NCBI RefSeq assembly: GCF_004023625.1
Contig: NZ_RPDJ01000002.1
Location: 416,407-480,406, forward strand
Length of the DNA: 64,000 bases
From: Streptomyces cavernae
Lineage (GTDB): Bacteria; Actinomycetota; Actinomycetes; Streptomycetales; Streptomycetaceae
Reading direction: 5' to 3'
Below are positions 8,159 through 16,255 of this stretch, piece after piece (position 1 is the first letter of the stretch; the number at the start of each line of letters is the position of its first letter). Both the position numbers and the translations under genes were made by a program. Below the pieces are notes generated by a model that was given only the letters and a program-made list of their open reading frames with translations, made no database searches and had not been told where the DNA came from.

Positions 8159-9604
8159 TCACACGGCGGAACCCCAGGCAGCCATCAGTTGCTCGGGCCC
8201 GTACGTCGCCGCCAGACCGTCCACCGTGAACCCGGAACGTGACACCGCGATCAGCGGCGTGTCCTCGTCTGCACCGGGGACCGCCAGGGCGTCCCGGGCC
8301 AGCGCGGCCAGGGCACGACGGTCGAAGGAGCCGCGCTCGTGCCACTTGATCGAGCCGACGAACCCGATCTCCCGTGCGGGCGACCGGTCCGCCCCCACCA
8401 GGTCCACCTCGGGATTGTTCGTACGAGGCCACCAGCCGCCCACTTCCCGCACTTTCGGCCATGTGTCGTCGGGGAGCAGCCGGGCCAGCGACTCCCTCAC
8501 GATGGGTTCGATCGCCCGCCCGCGCCAGGAGGTCCAACCGCGTTCGACGGCCTCGACCACGAGTCGGCCGCGCCCCCGCTCGATCTCCGGGATCCCTTGC
8601 TCCAGGAAGGCCAGCCAGAACCGGAGGTATGGATCGGCGACGCGGTAGCGGCGGTCCCGGTCACCCGGCCGGGTCGACAGCGGAGTGTCCACGGCGACGA
8701 GCCGCTTGGCCGCGAGGGTGTGCAGAGCCGGGGTGAGCGAGCCGGGTGGGAGTGGCCGGTCGGCGGCCCCGGCTTTCGCGGCGATCGTCCCGAAGGTCCG
8801 CTCACCGCTTCCGATCACGGACAGCACGTGTCTGGCCTGCAAAGCGGTTGGGAACTCGGCAGCCAGTACCCGCTCGCCGGAGACGAGAAGGGCGGAGGTT
8901 GGGTCGTCGAGTGCGCGGGTGAGGAAGTCGACCCGGGGCTCACCTTCCTGCCACTCCTGACAGATGAGCGGCAGACCGCCGGTGATCAGATGGGCGTCGA
9001 AGGCGTCCGCCGCCGGGAGCCCGGTCATAGCCATGACCTCGGCAGGGGAGAGGGGTGCCAGGACCATCTCGGCCCCTCGCTGATGAAAGGGGCGGCCGTA
9101 GGCGGAGAGCTGCTCCATCATGGCCAGATCACTGCCGATGAGGATGAGCAGGACCGGTTTGCGGCTCAGCACCCGGTCCCACACGGTCTGCAGGGTGCCC
9201 TCCAGAACAGGGTCGCCTTCGAGCATCCAGGGCAGCTCGTCCAGGACGACGATGCTGGGGGTGGCATCCGGGAGCACTGCGGCGAGTTGACGCAGAGCGG
9301 TGTCCCAGTCGGCGATGGTCGTGACACCGGCCAGGAGGGTGGTGTCCGGCAGCGACGAGTGCCGCAGCCCGGCGAGGAAGCGGGCTCGCTCGCGGTGGGC
9401 GTCCTCTCCTCGGGTGGCCTGATGGACGGCGTACGGGACGTTCGCGCGCTCGCAGAAGAGGTCCACGAGACGTGACTTTCCGACCCGGCGTCGGCCACGG
9501 AGCAGCAGGGCCCTGCCGCGCTGGTCGCCCCGGCCGTCCCGCACCCAGGCGAGGTGGCGCTGCAGGGCGGCCAGCTCGGATTCGCGGCCTACGAACCCTG
9601 GCAT
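8159..9604 (-). CDS. DUF234-type AAA ATPase with restriction-endonuclease-like C-terminus
   Basis: The protein has 481 aa. Residues 37-44 are a Walker A motif (GRRRVGKS) and residues 117-124 a Walker B (SIVVLDEL, with D122 and E123), as in the archaeal-type ATPase family. A winged-helix section follows (~255-330). The C-terminus has the DUF234 nuclease-fold pattern NPEVDLVGAD then GSIKWHE; the usual E-x-K pair reads as G-S-I-K, so catalytic competence is doubtful. Family members are often linked to mobile or defence loci, but no such genes adjoin it here. Ribosome site AAAGGTGA precedes the ATG at 9604. It appears to be a single-gene transcript. Confidence 0.85.
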   Translation of the reverse strand: MPGFVGRESELAALQRHLAWVRDGRGDQRGRALLLRGRRRVGKSRLVDLFCERANVPYAVHQATRGEDAHRERARFLAGLRHSSLPDTTLLAGVTTIADWDTALRQLAAVLPDATPSIVVLDELPWMLEGDPVLEGTLQTVWDRVLSRKPVLLILIGSDLAMMEQLSAYGRPFHQRGAEMVLAPLSPAEVMAMTGLPAADAFDAHLITGGLPLICQEWQEGEPRVDFLTRALDDPTSALLVSGERVLAAEFPTALQARHVLSVIGSGERTFGTIAAKAGAADRPLPPGSLTPALHTLAAKRLVAVDTPLSTRPGDRDRRYRVADPYLRFWLAFLEQGIPEIERGRGRLVVEAVERGWTSWRGRAIEPIVRESLARLLPDDTWPKVREVGGWWPRTNNPEVDLVGADRSPAREIGFVGSIKWHERGSFDRRALAALARDALAVPGADEDTPLIAVSRSGFTVDGLAATYGPEQLMAAWGSAV

Positions 9605-9633
9605 GGTTCACCTTTCGAGTTGCTCGTTCTGAA

Positions 9634-9657
9634 CATACTCAAGTGAATCATAGTATG
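9634..9657 (-). promoter_or_regulatory. AT-rich promoter region with inverted repeat
   Basis: CATACT at 9634-9639 and AGTATG at 9652-9657 form a 6-bp inverted repeat in an unusually AT-rich stretch directly upstream of the ATPase gene. Read on the reverse strand, TATGAT and TATGTT are possible -10 boxes. A promoter, perhaps with an operator, is inferred from position and composition. Confidence 0.4.
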
Positions 9658-9780
9658 GAGAATGTGAGTAACGCCGATGTGACGTCAGGTGGCCGGTGAG
9701 GGTGGCTGAGAGCGCGGTGAGGCGGGTGGCGTGGTGGGAGCAGGACGCCAGTCGGGCAAGCCCGTCGTCGGTCAGGCCGG

Positions 9781-10395
9781 TCATGGATGGTCGCTGCCCC
9801 ATGGGTTCGGTGTGGGCTCTTCGGGTGTGCTGCACGCGGTCGTCGGCGGGAGGAGGCGCTGGGCGGCGACCCGGGTGGTGCCGAATGTTGTGTCCGCCGT
9901 TGTGGAGTCAGGCGCCAAGCGGGCCCCGGCGGAGGGGAGTTCGGTCCGTGCCAGGGGTGCGCCCGGGTACGCCGCCATGAGGAGGCCGGTGCAGTCGTCG
10001 CGATCCTCCAGGGAGAGGCCCGCGGGGAAGCCGATGGTCCGGGGCCTGCTTCCGTCGGTGGTCAGGCGGATGCGCAGGACGGACCTCAGGTCCGTCCCCG
10101 CCTTCGTGGCGGTGGCCTCCCAGAACTGGACCTGCACCATGATCGGTTCGCACAGGGGTGCGCCGGTGTGCGAACCGATCACCACCGCCGATTCCTCGGC
10201 CGCCGCCTCCTCGGGGAACGACACGGCCGGGCGCAGCCACTCCGCCCGCTCCTCGGCCGACCAGCCGCCGGCCGCCCGGCAGTCGTCGGCGGCGGCCCGT
10301 GCGCCGTCGGCCGTTTCCGCGCAGCCGGTTGTCAGCAGCGTCAGAGCCGCCGCCAGTGACGTCAACGACCCGTGGGCGGGCTGGATCCTGGACAT
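9781..10395 (-). CDS. Predicted lipoprotein of unknown function
   Basis: The protein has 204 aa and begins with a lipoprotein signal: short basic start, hydrophobic stretch LTSLAAALTLLTTG, and Cys25 as the lipidation site. The lipobox LTTGC is slightly atypical at -3. Two further cysteines (PLCEP and DDC) could pair in the mature domain. The start at 10395 is preceded by GAGGG five bases upstream; longer upstream frames have no signal peptide. It is divergent from the HisC-like aminotransferase, and no shared role is evident. The domain family is not recognised. Confidence 0.65.
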   Translation of the reverse strand: MSRIQPAHGSLTSLAAALTLLTTGCAETADGARAAADDCRAAGGWSAEERAEWLRPAVSFPEEAAAEESAVVIGSHTGAPLCEPIMVQVQFWEATATKAGTDLRSVLRIRLTTDGSRPRTIGFPAGLSLEDRDDCTGLLMAAYPGAPLARTELPSAGARLAPDSTTADTTFGTTRVAAQRLLPPTTACSTPEEPTPNPWGSDHP

Positions 10396-10722
10396 GGTCT
10401 CCCTCGATCGGCACGGGCGAGGCGCCGGCGGCCTCGCGGAGTGGAGCAGTCTTCGCGGAGCGCGGCGGCGGCCGGGGGACCGGGAAGGGGCATGTGGCCG
10501 ACTTGTGATCAACACGCGCGTGCGGGGCCGGGCCGTCCGTCTCGCGGGAGCGGTTCCGTCGGGGGCTCGGCGGGACTATTTGCCGGTACGGGTGTGGTGG
10601 ATCCGCAGTCTGTCGCCTGATTTCCCGATTGGTTGAACGTTTGTCGTTTGCTGTCCACGATGCTCCTGTCAAGTGCCCGGAGGCACGACTTCCGGCCCCG
10701 CCGCTGCAGAAGCGAGTCGAGC
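10396..10722. other. Divergent promoter region, no gene
   Basis: These 327 bp separate the lipoprotein gene and the aminotransferase gene and should hold promoters for both. The most AT-rich part is at about 10571-10660. No confident -35/-10 pair or repeat was found. Confidence 0.4.
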
Positions 10723-11769
10723 ATGGTGCGCGTCCGTTCGTCCCTGACCCAGCTGCCCGCCTACGTCCCCGGCCGTAAACAGCCCGGTGCGGCAGCACTG
10801 GCCAGCAACGAGTCTCCGTACGGGCTGCTGCCCGGTGTCGCGGTGAGGCTCGTGGAGCTGGCCGGCGGGGTGTCCCGGTATCCCGATCTGAGCGCCGCCG
10901 CACTCGTCCAGGCCATCGCCGAGCACCACGGTGTCGACGCCGAGCGGATCGCGGTGGGCGCCGGTTCCTCGGAGGTCTGCGCACAGCTGCTGCACTCGGT
11001 CGTCGGGCCCGGCGACGAGGTCGTCTTCGGCTGGCGGTCCTTCGAGGCGTACCCGATCCTCACGGCGGTGGCGGGCGGTACCGCGGTGCAGGTCCCCCTG
11101 CGAGCGCACGGGCTGGACCTCGATGCCATGGCCGAGGCGGTCGGTGACCGGACCCGGCTGGTCTTCGTCTGCAACCCCAACAACCCCACCTCCACCGCGG
11201 TCGGCGAGCAGGCGCTGCTCGACTTCGCGGACCGGGTGCCGGAGGACGTACTGATCGTCGTCGACGAGGCGTACCGGGAGTACGCCGACCCGGAGCTGGT
11301 CCCCGACGCCCTCGCCCTGCTCGGCGACCGGCCGAACGTGGTGGTGCTGCGGACCTTCTCCAAGGCGTACGGCCTGGCCGGGCTGCGGGTCGGCTACTGC
11401 GTGGGCCCGCCCGGCATCGCCGCGCACGTCCGCAAGACGCAGATCCCGTTCAGCGTCAGCGCGCTCGCCCAGGAGGCGGCGGTGGTCGCCCTCGACGAGC
11501 ACGCGGAGGTCGTCCGGCGGGCCGCCCTCACGGTCGCCGAACGGCAGCGGGTGACACGGCGGTTGCGCGCCCTCGGCTTCGAAGTCCCCGACTCCCAGGC
11601 CAACTTCGTCTGGCTGCCGCTCGCCGATGACAGCGGGGACTTCGCCCTGCACTGCCTCGGCGGCGATGTCGTCGTGCGCCCGTTCGTCGGCGAGGGCGTC
11701 CGGGTGACGATCGGGCTGCGGGCGGAGAACGACGCCCTGCTCGCGCTCGCGGCGAGCTGGCGGGGCTGA
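10723..11769 (+). CDS. hisC: HisC-like class-I PLP aminotransferase (histidinol-phosphate or aromatic amino acid)
   Basis: The protein has 348 aa, normal for HisC2/PatA proteins. It shows the N-terminal ASNESPYG motif, CNPNNPT (PLP binding), VVDEAYREYAD and TFSKAYGLAGLRVG with PLP-binding K214. These enzymes transfer amino groups on histidinol phosphate or on phenylalanine/tyrosine. It does not sit in a his operon. The neighbour PaaN-like gene begins 5 bp downstream, so an aromatic amine role is as likely as histidine synthesis. The ATG at 10723 is chosen because homology starts there; its ribosome site is weak. Confidence 0.85.
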   Translation: MVRVRSSLTQLPAYVPGRKQPGAAALASNESPYGLLPGVAVRLVELAGGVSRYPDLSAAALVQAIAEHHGVDAERIAVGAGSSEVCAQLLHSVVGPGDEVVFGWRSFEAYPILTAVAGGTAVQVPLRAHGLDLDAMAEAVGDRTRLVFVCNPNNPTSTAVGEQALLDFADRVPEDVLIVVDEAYREYADPELVPDALALLGDRPNVVVLRTFSKAYGLAGLRVGYCVGPPGIAAHVRKTQIPFSVSALAQEAAVVALDEHAEVVRRAALTVAERQRVTRRLRALGFEVPDSQANFVWLPLADDSGDFALHCLGGDVVVRPFVGEGVRVTIGLRAENDALLALAASWRG

Positions 11770-11774
11770 CGGCC

Positions 11775-13460
11775 ATGCGCGTGGGGCCGTACGAGCGGCA
11801 TCGCGAGCTGCTCCAGCAGGCGGTACGGGCCGTGGCGGCCGGTGAGTGCTGCGCGCCGTTCAGCCGCGCGGGGCGGGGTGGCACCGATGCGGGCATGAGG
11901 TCGACACGGACCGCGGAGAAGGTGTTCGGCTCGCTGCTGGGCCGCGCCTTCGAGTTCGGCCAGCCCGGCGAACTCGGCCGGGTGTGCACCGAGTCCTCGC
12001 CGTACGGCGTCGCCATGGACATCGGCTATCCGCGGAGCGACCCCGCGGCGCTGGTCGCGGCGGCCGGGCGGGCGATGGCCGGCTGGCGGGCCGCCGGGCC
12101 GTACCAGCGGGCCGGGGTGGCGGTGGAGATACTGCGCCGGCTGAACACCCGCAGCCATGAGCTGGCGCTCGCGGTGCACCACACCACGGGCCGGTCCCTC
12201 ACGGCCGCGTTCCGGGCCGCCGGGCCGCCCGCCCAGGACCGCGCACTGGAGGTGGTGGCCCGCGCGTTCGCCGAGTCGGAGCGCGTTCCCGCGGACCTGC
12301 ACTGGGAGAGTCCGCGTCGCCGCAAGGAACCGCTGGCGATGGCGGGCAGCTGCGCCCTGGCGCCGCGCGGTGTGTCGCTGCTCGTCGGCTGCCCCGACCA
12401 TCCGACCTGGAACGGCTGGCCGGGCCTGTTCGCGAGCCTGGTGACCGGCAACCCGGTGATCGTGGCCCCGCACCCCAGGTCCGTGCTGCCGCTGGCGATC
12501 ACCGTGCGCGTCGCGCGGCAGGTGCTGGCGGAGGCCGGACACGACCCCGACCTCGTCACCCTGGCGGTGGCGGCACCCGGGGACCCCCTGCGGCAGCGGC
12601 TGGCCACGGACCCGGCGGTGCGCATCGTCGACTTCACCGGTCCGGCCCGGTTCGCCGACTGGCTGGAGCAACACGCCCGGCAGGCCTCCGTGTTCGCCCA
12701 CCGGACCGGGCTGAACACCGTGGTCGTCGACTCCACCGAGGACTACCGCGGCCTCGTGCGCGGCCTCGCGCTCTCCTTGTGCCTGTGCAGCGGAACGGTC
12801 CGTACGACACCGCAGAACATCCTGGTGCCGACGGCGGGCGTCGCGACCGACGAGGGGCGCAAGACCCTCCGGGACCTCGGCGCCGACCTCGGCGAAGCCG
12901 TCGACCGGCTGCTCGGGCACCCGGCACGCGTGGCGAGGCTGCTGGGCGCGATCGTCGACGACGAGGTGCGCACGGGGCTGACGCGGGCCGCGCGACACGG
13001 CGCGGTGGTGCACGCCTCCGGGGCGCTGCGCCATCCGGACCATCCCGGCGCCGACCTGCGCAGCCCGCTCGTGGTCCGGCTGGGGGCGCGGGACGAGCGG
13101 GTCTACGCCCGGGAGTGGCCCGGGCCGGTCTCCTTCCTGGTGGGTACCGACTCGACCTCGCACAGCCTGGAGATCTTCCGCCGCACGGTCGGCCGCCACG
13201 GTGCGCTGTTCGCCGCGGTGCACTCGACCGACCCGCTGGTGCTGGCGGCCGCCGAGGCGGCGGCGCTGGACGCCGGGGTCCACCTGGTGGAGAACCTCGC
13301 CGACGACCTCCCCGCCGACCCCTCCTCGGCCGCGCCCGAACCGCCGGGCGGGGGCGCGCACTTCGTCACCGGACGGTTCCGGGTGGTGCGCTCGCGCGGC
13401 CGCCTCGCCACTGCCGTACGCCCGCCCGTGCGCGACCCCGAGGAACTCGTCGGCGCCTGA
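11775..13460 (+). CDS. PaaN-like aldehyde dehydrogenase homologue, probably catalytically dead
   Basis: The protein has 561 aa and matches the PaaN family of phenylacetate degradation (N-terminal YERHRELLQQAVRAVA, then SSPYGVAMDIGYPR, NGWPGLFASLVTGNP). The active-site loop, normally SGQxCTTPQN, reads SGTVRTTPQN, so Arg stands where the catalytic Cys is expected. The cofactor-binding Lys of the VxKP motif is also missing (VIVAPHP). The N-terminal region has an atypical Cys/Gly-rich segment near residues 25-40. It follows the aminotransferase by 5 bp, suggesting one transcript. It may be a pseudoenzyme or an early pseudogene. No other intact paa gene is in the window; a second broken paaN piece lies at 18035. 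Confidence 0.75.
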   Translation: MRVGPYERHRELLQQAVRAVAAGECCAPFSRAGRGGTDAGMRSTRTAEKVFGSLLGRAFEFGQPGELGRVCTESSPYGVAMDIGYPRSDPAALVAAAGRAMAGWRAAGPYQRAGVAVEILRRLNTRSHELALAVHHTTGRSLTAAFRAAGPPAQDRALEVVARAFAESERVPADLHWESPRRRKEPLAMAGSCALAPRGVSLLVGCPDHPTWNGWPGLFASLVTGNPVIVAPHPRSVLPLAITVRVARQVLAEAGHDPDLVTLAVAAPGDPLRQRLATDPAVRIVDFTGPARFADWLEQHARQASVFAHRTGLNTVVVDSTEDYRGLVRGLALSLCLCSGTVRTTPQNILVPTAGVATDEGRKTLRDLGADLGEAVDRLLGHPARVARLLGAIVDDEVRTGLTRAARHGAVVHASGALRHPDHPGADLRSPLVVRLGARDERVYAREWPGPVSFLVGTDSTSHSLEIFRRTVGRHGALFAAVHSTDPLVLAAAEAAALDAGVHLVENLADDLPADPSSAAPEPPGGGAHFVTGRFRVVRSRGRLATAVRPPVRDPEELVGA

Positions 13461-13462
13461 CG

Positions 13463-13498
13463 GGCCGGCCCTGCCGGGTCAGCCCGTCAGGGCCGGCC
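13463..13498 (+). terminator. Terminator hairpin after the PaaN-like gene
   Basis: A perfect 11-bp G+C stem (13463-13473 with 13488-13498) starts 3 bp after the stop codon. An overlapping alternative hairpin (TGACGGG with CCCGTCA) is also possible. Confidence 0.75.
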
Positions 13499-13570
13499 GC
13501 GCCCCGTCAGCCGGTCCGGGCGGCCCGGCACCGGTCAGCGTGGCCGAGGCCGGCCGTACCCCGGTCATTA

Positions 13571-13948
13571 CGGGACCTCGCGCAGCTCGCGCGAGATTCC
13601 CGTCAGGCAGCCTGCTCGGTGCTCGACGTGACGTAGTCGCTCGTGCCGAGGCCGGCCCGCTCGGGATCAGCCGCGCGGTGAAGCCGGTGATCACCCCTCG
13701 GCCGGCAGCCTGCCGATGCGTGTGCAGGCATTGGCGCGCGATGCTCGTGCAGGCACTGGCGCCCGATGCCTGTGCAGGCGATGGCGCGCGAGATGCGCAG
13801 CTGTTCGGCCGCCGTGCGGACCGACTGGGCGGGCGTCCTTTGCAACCGGGCCCGGCCGGGTCGCGGAGAGGATCCGGCGGTCGGTGTCGTCGAGCGGGAC
13901 GGCAGTTCGTCCGCGCACGGGCCCCGCCGACGAGCCTGTCTCGGACAC
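13571..13948 (-). pseudogene. bkdR: Decayed bkdR (Lrp/AsnC regulator) upstream of bkdA
   Basis: Read on the reverse strand, this region carries pieces of a BkdR-type Lrp regulator in different frames: PLDDTDRRIL, then VRTAAEQLRISRA, then SRANACTRIGRL, VITGFTAR, PERAGLGTSDYV, and ISRELREVP ending in two stops. At least four frame breaks separate them. One comes from the 25-bp unit at 13715-13789 being present three times, which adds 50 bp inside the recognition helix. Others look like one-base losses in G runs or a TGG-to-TGA change. The C-terminal RAM domain is absent. BkdR is the usual Lrp-type regulator of bkd genes in Streptomyces, so the intact bkdABC operon has probably lost its local regulator. 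Confidence 0.75.
13715..13789. repeat. Three 25-bp tandem repeats inside the bkdR relic
   Basis: Copies at 13715-13739, 13740-13764 and 13765-13789 share the core GTGCAGGC followed by TGGCGC and differ at a few bases. The unit corresponds to the SRANAxxRIG segment of the helix-turn-helix on the reverse strand. Because 25 is not a multiple of three, each extra copy shifts the reading frame. Confidence 0.9.
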
Positions 13949-14068
13949 ATCGCTCTCCAGACCGTCGGGATTCGGCAGTTCATCTGCGATCCGCGCGAAG
14001 TCTTGAACACATATTTCCTCGTCGCCACGATTCTCCTGCCAAGCGTCCAGAGAAAGCGAGCGCCCTCC

Positions 14069-15190
14069 ATGTCCGTGAAGAGCCTCCGACAGACGGTCCA
14101 GGGGCTGCTGCCGTCCCTCACGCCGGTGCGGTTCGTGGCCGAGGACGGCACCCCTGTGGCCAAGCCCCCGGCCGGCTACCGCGAGCCTTCGGTGGAGGCC
14201 CTGCGCGACGCTTACCGGCGAATGGTCCTGGGGCGCCGCTTCGACACCCAGGCCACCGCGCTCACCAAGCAGGGCCGGCTCGCCGTCTACCCGTCCAGCC
14301 GGGGCCAGGAGGCCTGCCAGATCGGCGCTGTGCTCGCACTGCGCCCGGACGACTGGCTGTTCCCGACCTACCGGGATTCCGTCGCCCTGGTCACCCGTGG
14401 CATCGACCCGGTCGAGGTGCTCACCCTGCTGCGCGGCGACTGGCACTGCGGCTACGACCCGGCCGCCACCCGCGTCGCCCCCCAGTGCACCCCGCTGGCC
14501 ACCCAGGTGCTGCACGCCACCGGCATGGCGGAGGCGCAGCGCCGCAAGGGCGAGGACGGCGTGGCGATGGCCCTGATCGGCGACGGTGCCACCAGCGAGG
14601 GCGACTTCCACGAGGCGCTGAACTTCGCGGCCGTCCTCCGCGCGCCGGTCGTCTTCTTCGTCCAGAACAACAAGTACGCGATCTCCGTGCCGCTGGCCCG
14701 GCAGACCGCGGCGCCCGCTCTCGCCTACAAGGGCATCGGCTACGGGGTGCGCTCCGAGCAGGTCGACGGCAACGACCTGGTCGCCGTGCTCTCGGTGCTC
14801 ACCGACGCCGTCGCGCACGCCCGCGCCGGGCACGGTCCCGTCCTCGTCGAGGCGCACACCTACCGCATGGACGCCCACACCAACGCGGACGACGCGACCC
14901 GCTACCGCGACGCCGAGGAAGTCGAGCGCTGGGGCGCCGCGGACCCCCTCAGCCGGCTGGAGGCACACCTGCGGGCCCGTGGCGCCCTCACCGACGCCGA
15001 CGCGGCGACGGCACAGCAGGAGGCGGAAGCCCTGGCCGCGGACCTGCGCACCCGCATGAACGCGGACACCACCGCCGACCCGATGGAGCTCTTCGACCAC
15101 GTCTACGCGGAGCCCACCCCGCAACTGCTGGAGCAGCGCGCCCAGTTGGCGGACGAGCTCGCCGAGACCGCCCTGACTCAGGAGGACTGA
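14069..15190 (+). CDS. bkdA: Branched-chain 2-oxoacid dehydrogenase E1 alpha
   Basis: The protein has 373 aa. It is the thiamine-diphosphate-binding alpha chain of the E1 decarboxylase that acts on the 2-oxo acids of valine, leucine and isoleucine. The ThDP motif runs from GDG at 171-173 to NN at 200-201. SSRGQEACQIG and FPTYRDSVAL are also typical. In Streptomyces this complex supplies branched acyl-CoA starters for fatty acids and polyketides. Homology begins at the ATG at 14069; upstream in-frame starts would run into the bkdR relic. It is first of a tight three-gene operon (3-bp gap, then an ATGA overlap). Confidence 0.93.
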   Translation: MSVKSLRQTVQGLLPSLTPVRFVAEDGTPVAKPPAGYREPSVEALRDAYRRMVLGRRFDTQATALTKQGRLAVYPSSRGQEACQIGAVLALRPDDWLFPTYRDSVALVTRGIDPVEVLTLLRGDWHCGYDPAATRVAPQCTPLATQVLHATGMAEAQRRKGEDGVAMALIGDGATSEGDFHEALNFAAVLRAPVVFFVQNNKYAISVPLARQTAAPALAYKGIGYGVRSEQVDGNDLVAVLSVLTDAVAHARAGHGPVLVEAHTYRMDAHTNADDATRYRDAEEVERWGAADPLSRLEAHLRARGALTDADAATAQQEAEALAADLRTRMNADTTADPMELFDHVYAEPTPQLLEQRAQLADELAETALTQED

Positions 15191-15193
15191 CCC

Positions 15194-16255
15194 ATGGCCG
15201 AGACCAAGGCCACCACGGCCACCACGGCAGCCAAGGCCGCCAAGGTCACCATGGCGCAGGCGCTCAACACCGCTCTGCGCGACGCACTGCGTGAGGACGA
15301 CCGCGTGCTCGTCTTCGGCGAGGACGTCGGCCCGCTCGGCGGCGTCTTCCGTATCACCGACGGACTGACCCGCGACTTCGGCGAGGAGAGATGTTTCGAC
15401 ACCCCGCTCGCCGAGGCCGGCATCGTCGGGCTCGCCGTCGGCATGGCGATGGGCGGCTTCCGGCCCGTGGTGGAGATGCAGTTCGACGCCTTCGCCTACC
15501 CGGCGTTCGAGCAGATCGCCTCCCACGTCGCCAAGCTGCGCAACCGGACCCGGGGACGGCTCACGCTGCCCATGGTGATCCGCATCCCGTACGCGGGCGG
15601 CATCGGCGGAGTCGAGCACCACTGCGACTCCAGCGAGGCGTACTACGCCCACACCCCCGGACTGAAGGTCGTCACCCCGGCGACGGCCGAGGACGCGTAC
15701 TGGCTGCTGAGGGACGCCATCGCGGACCCCGACCCGGTCGTCTTCCTTGAGCCGAAGAAGCTCTACTGGTCGCGCGAGGACACCGACCTGGAGCGCCGCG
15801 GCGCACTGCCGTTCGGGCGGGCCGCCGTACGACGCGAGGGCCGTGACGCCACGGTGGTCGCGTACGGGCCGTCGGTTCCGGTGGCGCTGGCCGCGGCCGA
15901 GGCCGCGGCGACCGAGGGCATCGAGCTGGAGGTCGTCGACCTGCGCACGATCGTCCCCTTCGACGACGAGACGGTGACGGCTTCCGTACGGCGCACCGGG
16001 CGCTGTCTGGTCGTGCAGGAGGCCCAGGGCTTCGCCGGGGTCGGAGCGGAGATCGCCGCACGCGTCCAGGAACGCTGCTTCCACTCGCTGGCCGCACCCG
16101 TCCTGCGAGTGGCCGGTTTCGACATCCCTTATCCGCCGCCGAAGCTGGAGCACGCGCACCTGCCCGGCGTCGACCGGATCCTCGACGCCGTCGACCGCCT
16201 CCAGTTCGGCGACGAACCGGACATCCGGCATCTGCTGAAGGGAGCGGTCGCATGA
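15194..16255 (+). CDS. bkdB: Branched-chain 2-oxoacid dehydrogenase E1 beta
   Basis: The protein has 353 aa and is the beta chain completing the E1 alpha2-beta2 decarboxylase. It has the transketolase-like pyrimidine domain (FGEDVGPLGGVFR, DTPLAEAGIVG) and the C-terminal domain (VVQEAQGFAGVGAEIAA). It has an unusual Thr/Ala/Lys-rich lead of about 17 residues before the conserved start. AGGAGG lies eight bases before the ATG at 15194. The end overlaps bkdC by 4 bp, so expression should be coupled. Confidence 0.93.
   Translation: MAETKATTATTAAKAAKVTMAQALNTALRDALREDDRVLVFGEDVGPLGGVFRITDGLTRDFGEERCFDTPLAEAGIVGLAVGMAMGGFRPVVEMQFDAFAYPAFEQIASHVAKLRNRTRGRLTLPMVIRIPYAGGIGGVEHHCDSSEAYYAHTPGLKVVTPATAEDAYWLLRDAIADPDPVVFLEPKKLYWSREDTDLERRGALPFGRAAVRREGRDATVVAYGPSVPVALAAAEAAATEGIELEVVDLRTIVPFDDETVTASVRRTGRCLVVQEAQGFAGVGAEIAARVQERCFHSLAAPVLRVAGFDIPYPPPKLEHAHLPGVDRILDAVDRLQFGDEPDIRHLLKGAVA

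Noticed and set aside
8159..9604. The DUF234 ATPase as part of a defence island
   Set aside because: No toxin, nuclease, methylase or integrase genes lie nearby, so there is no contextual support.
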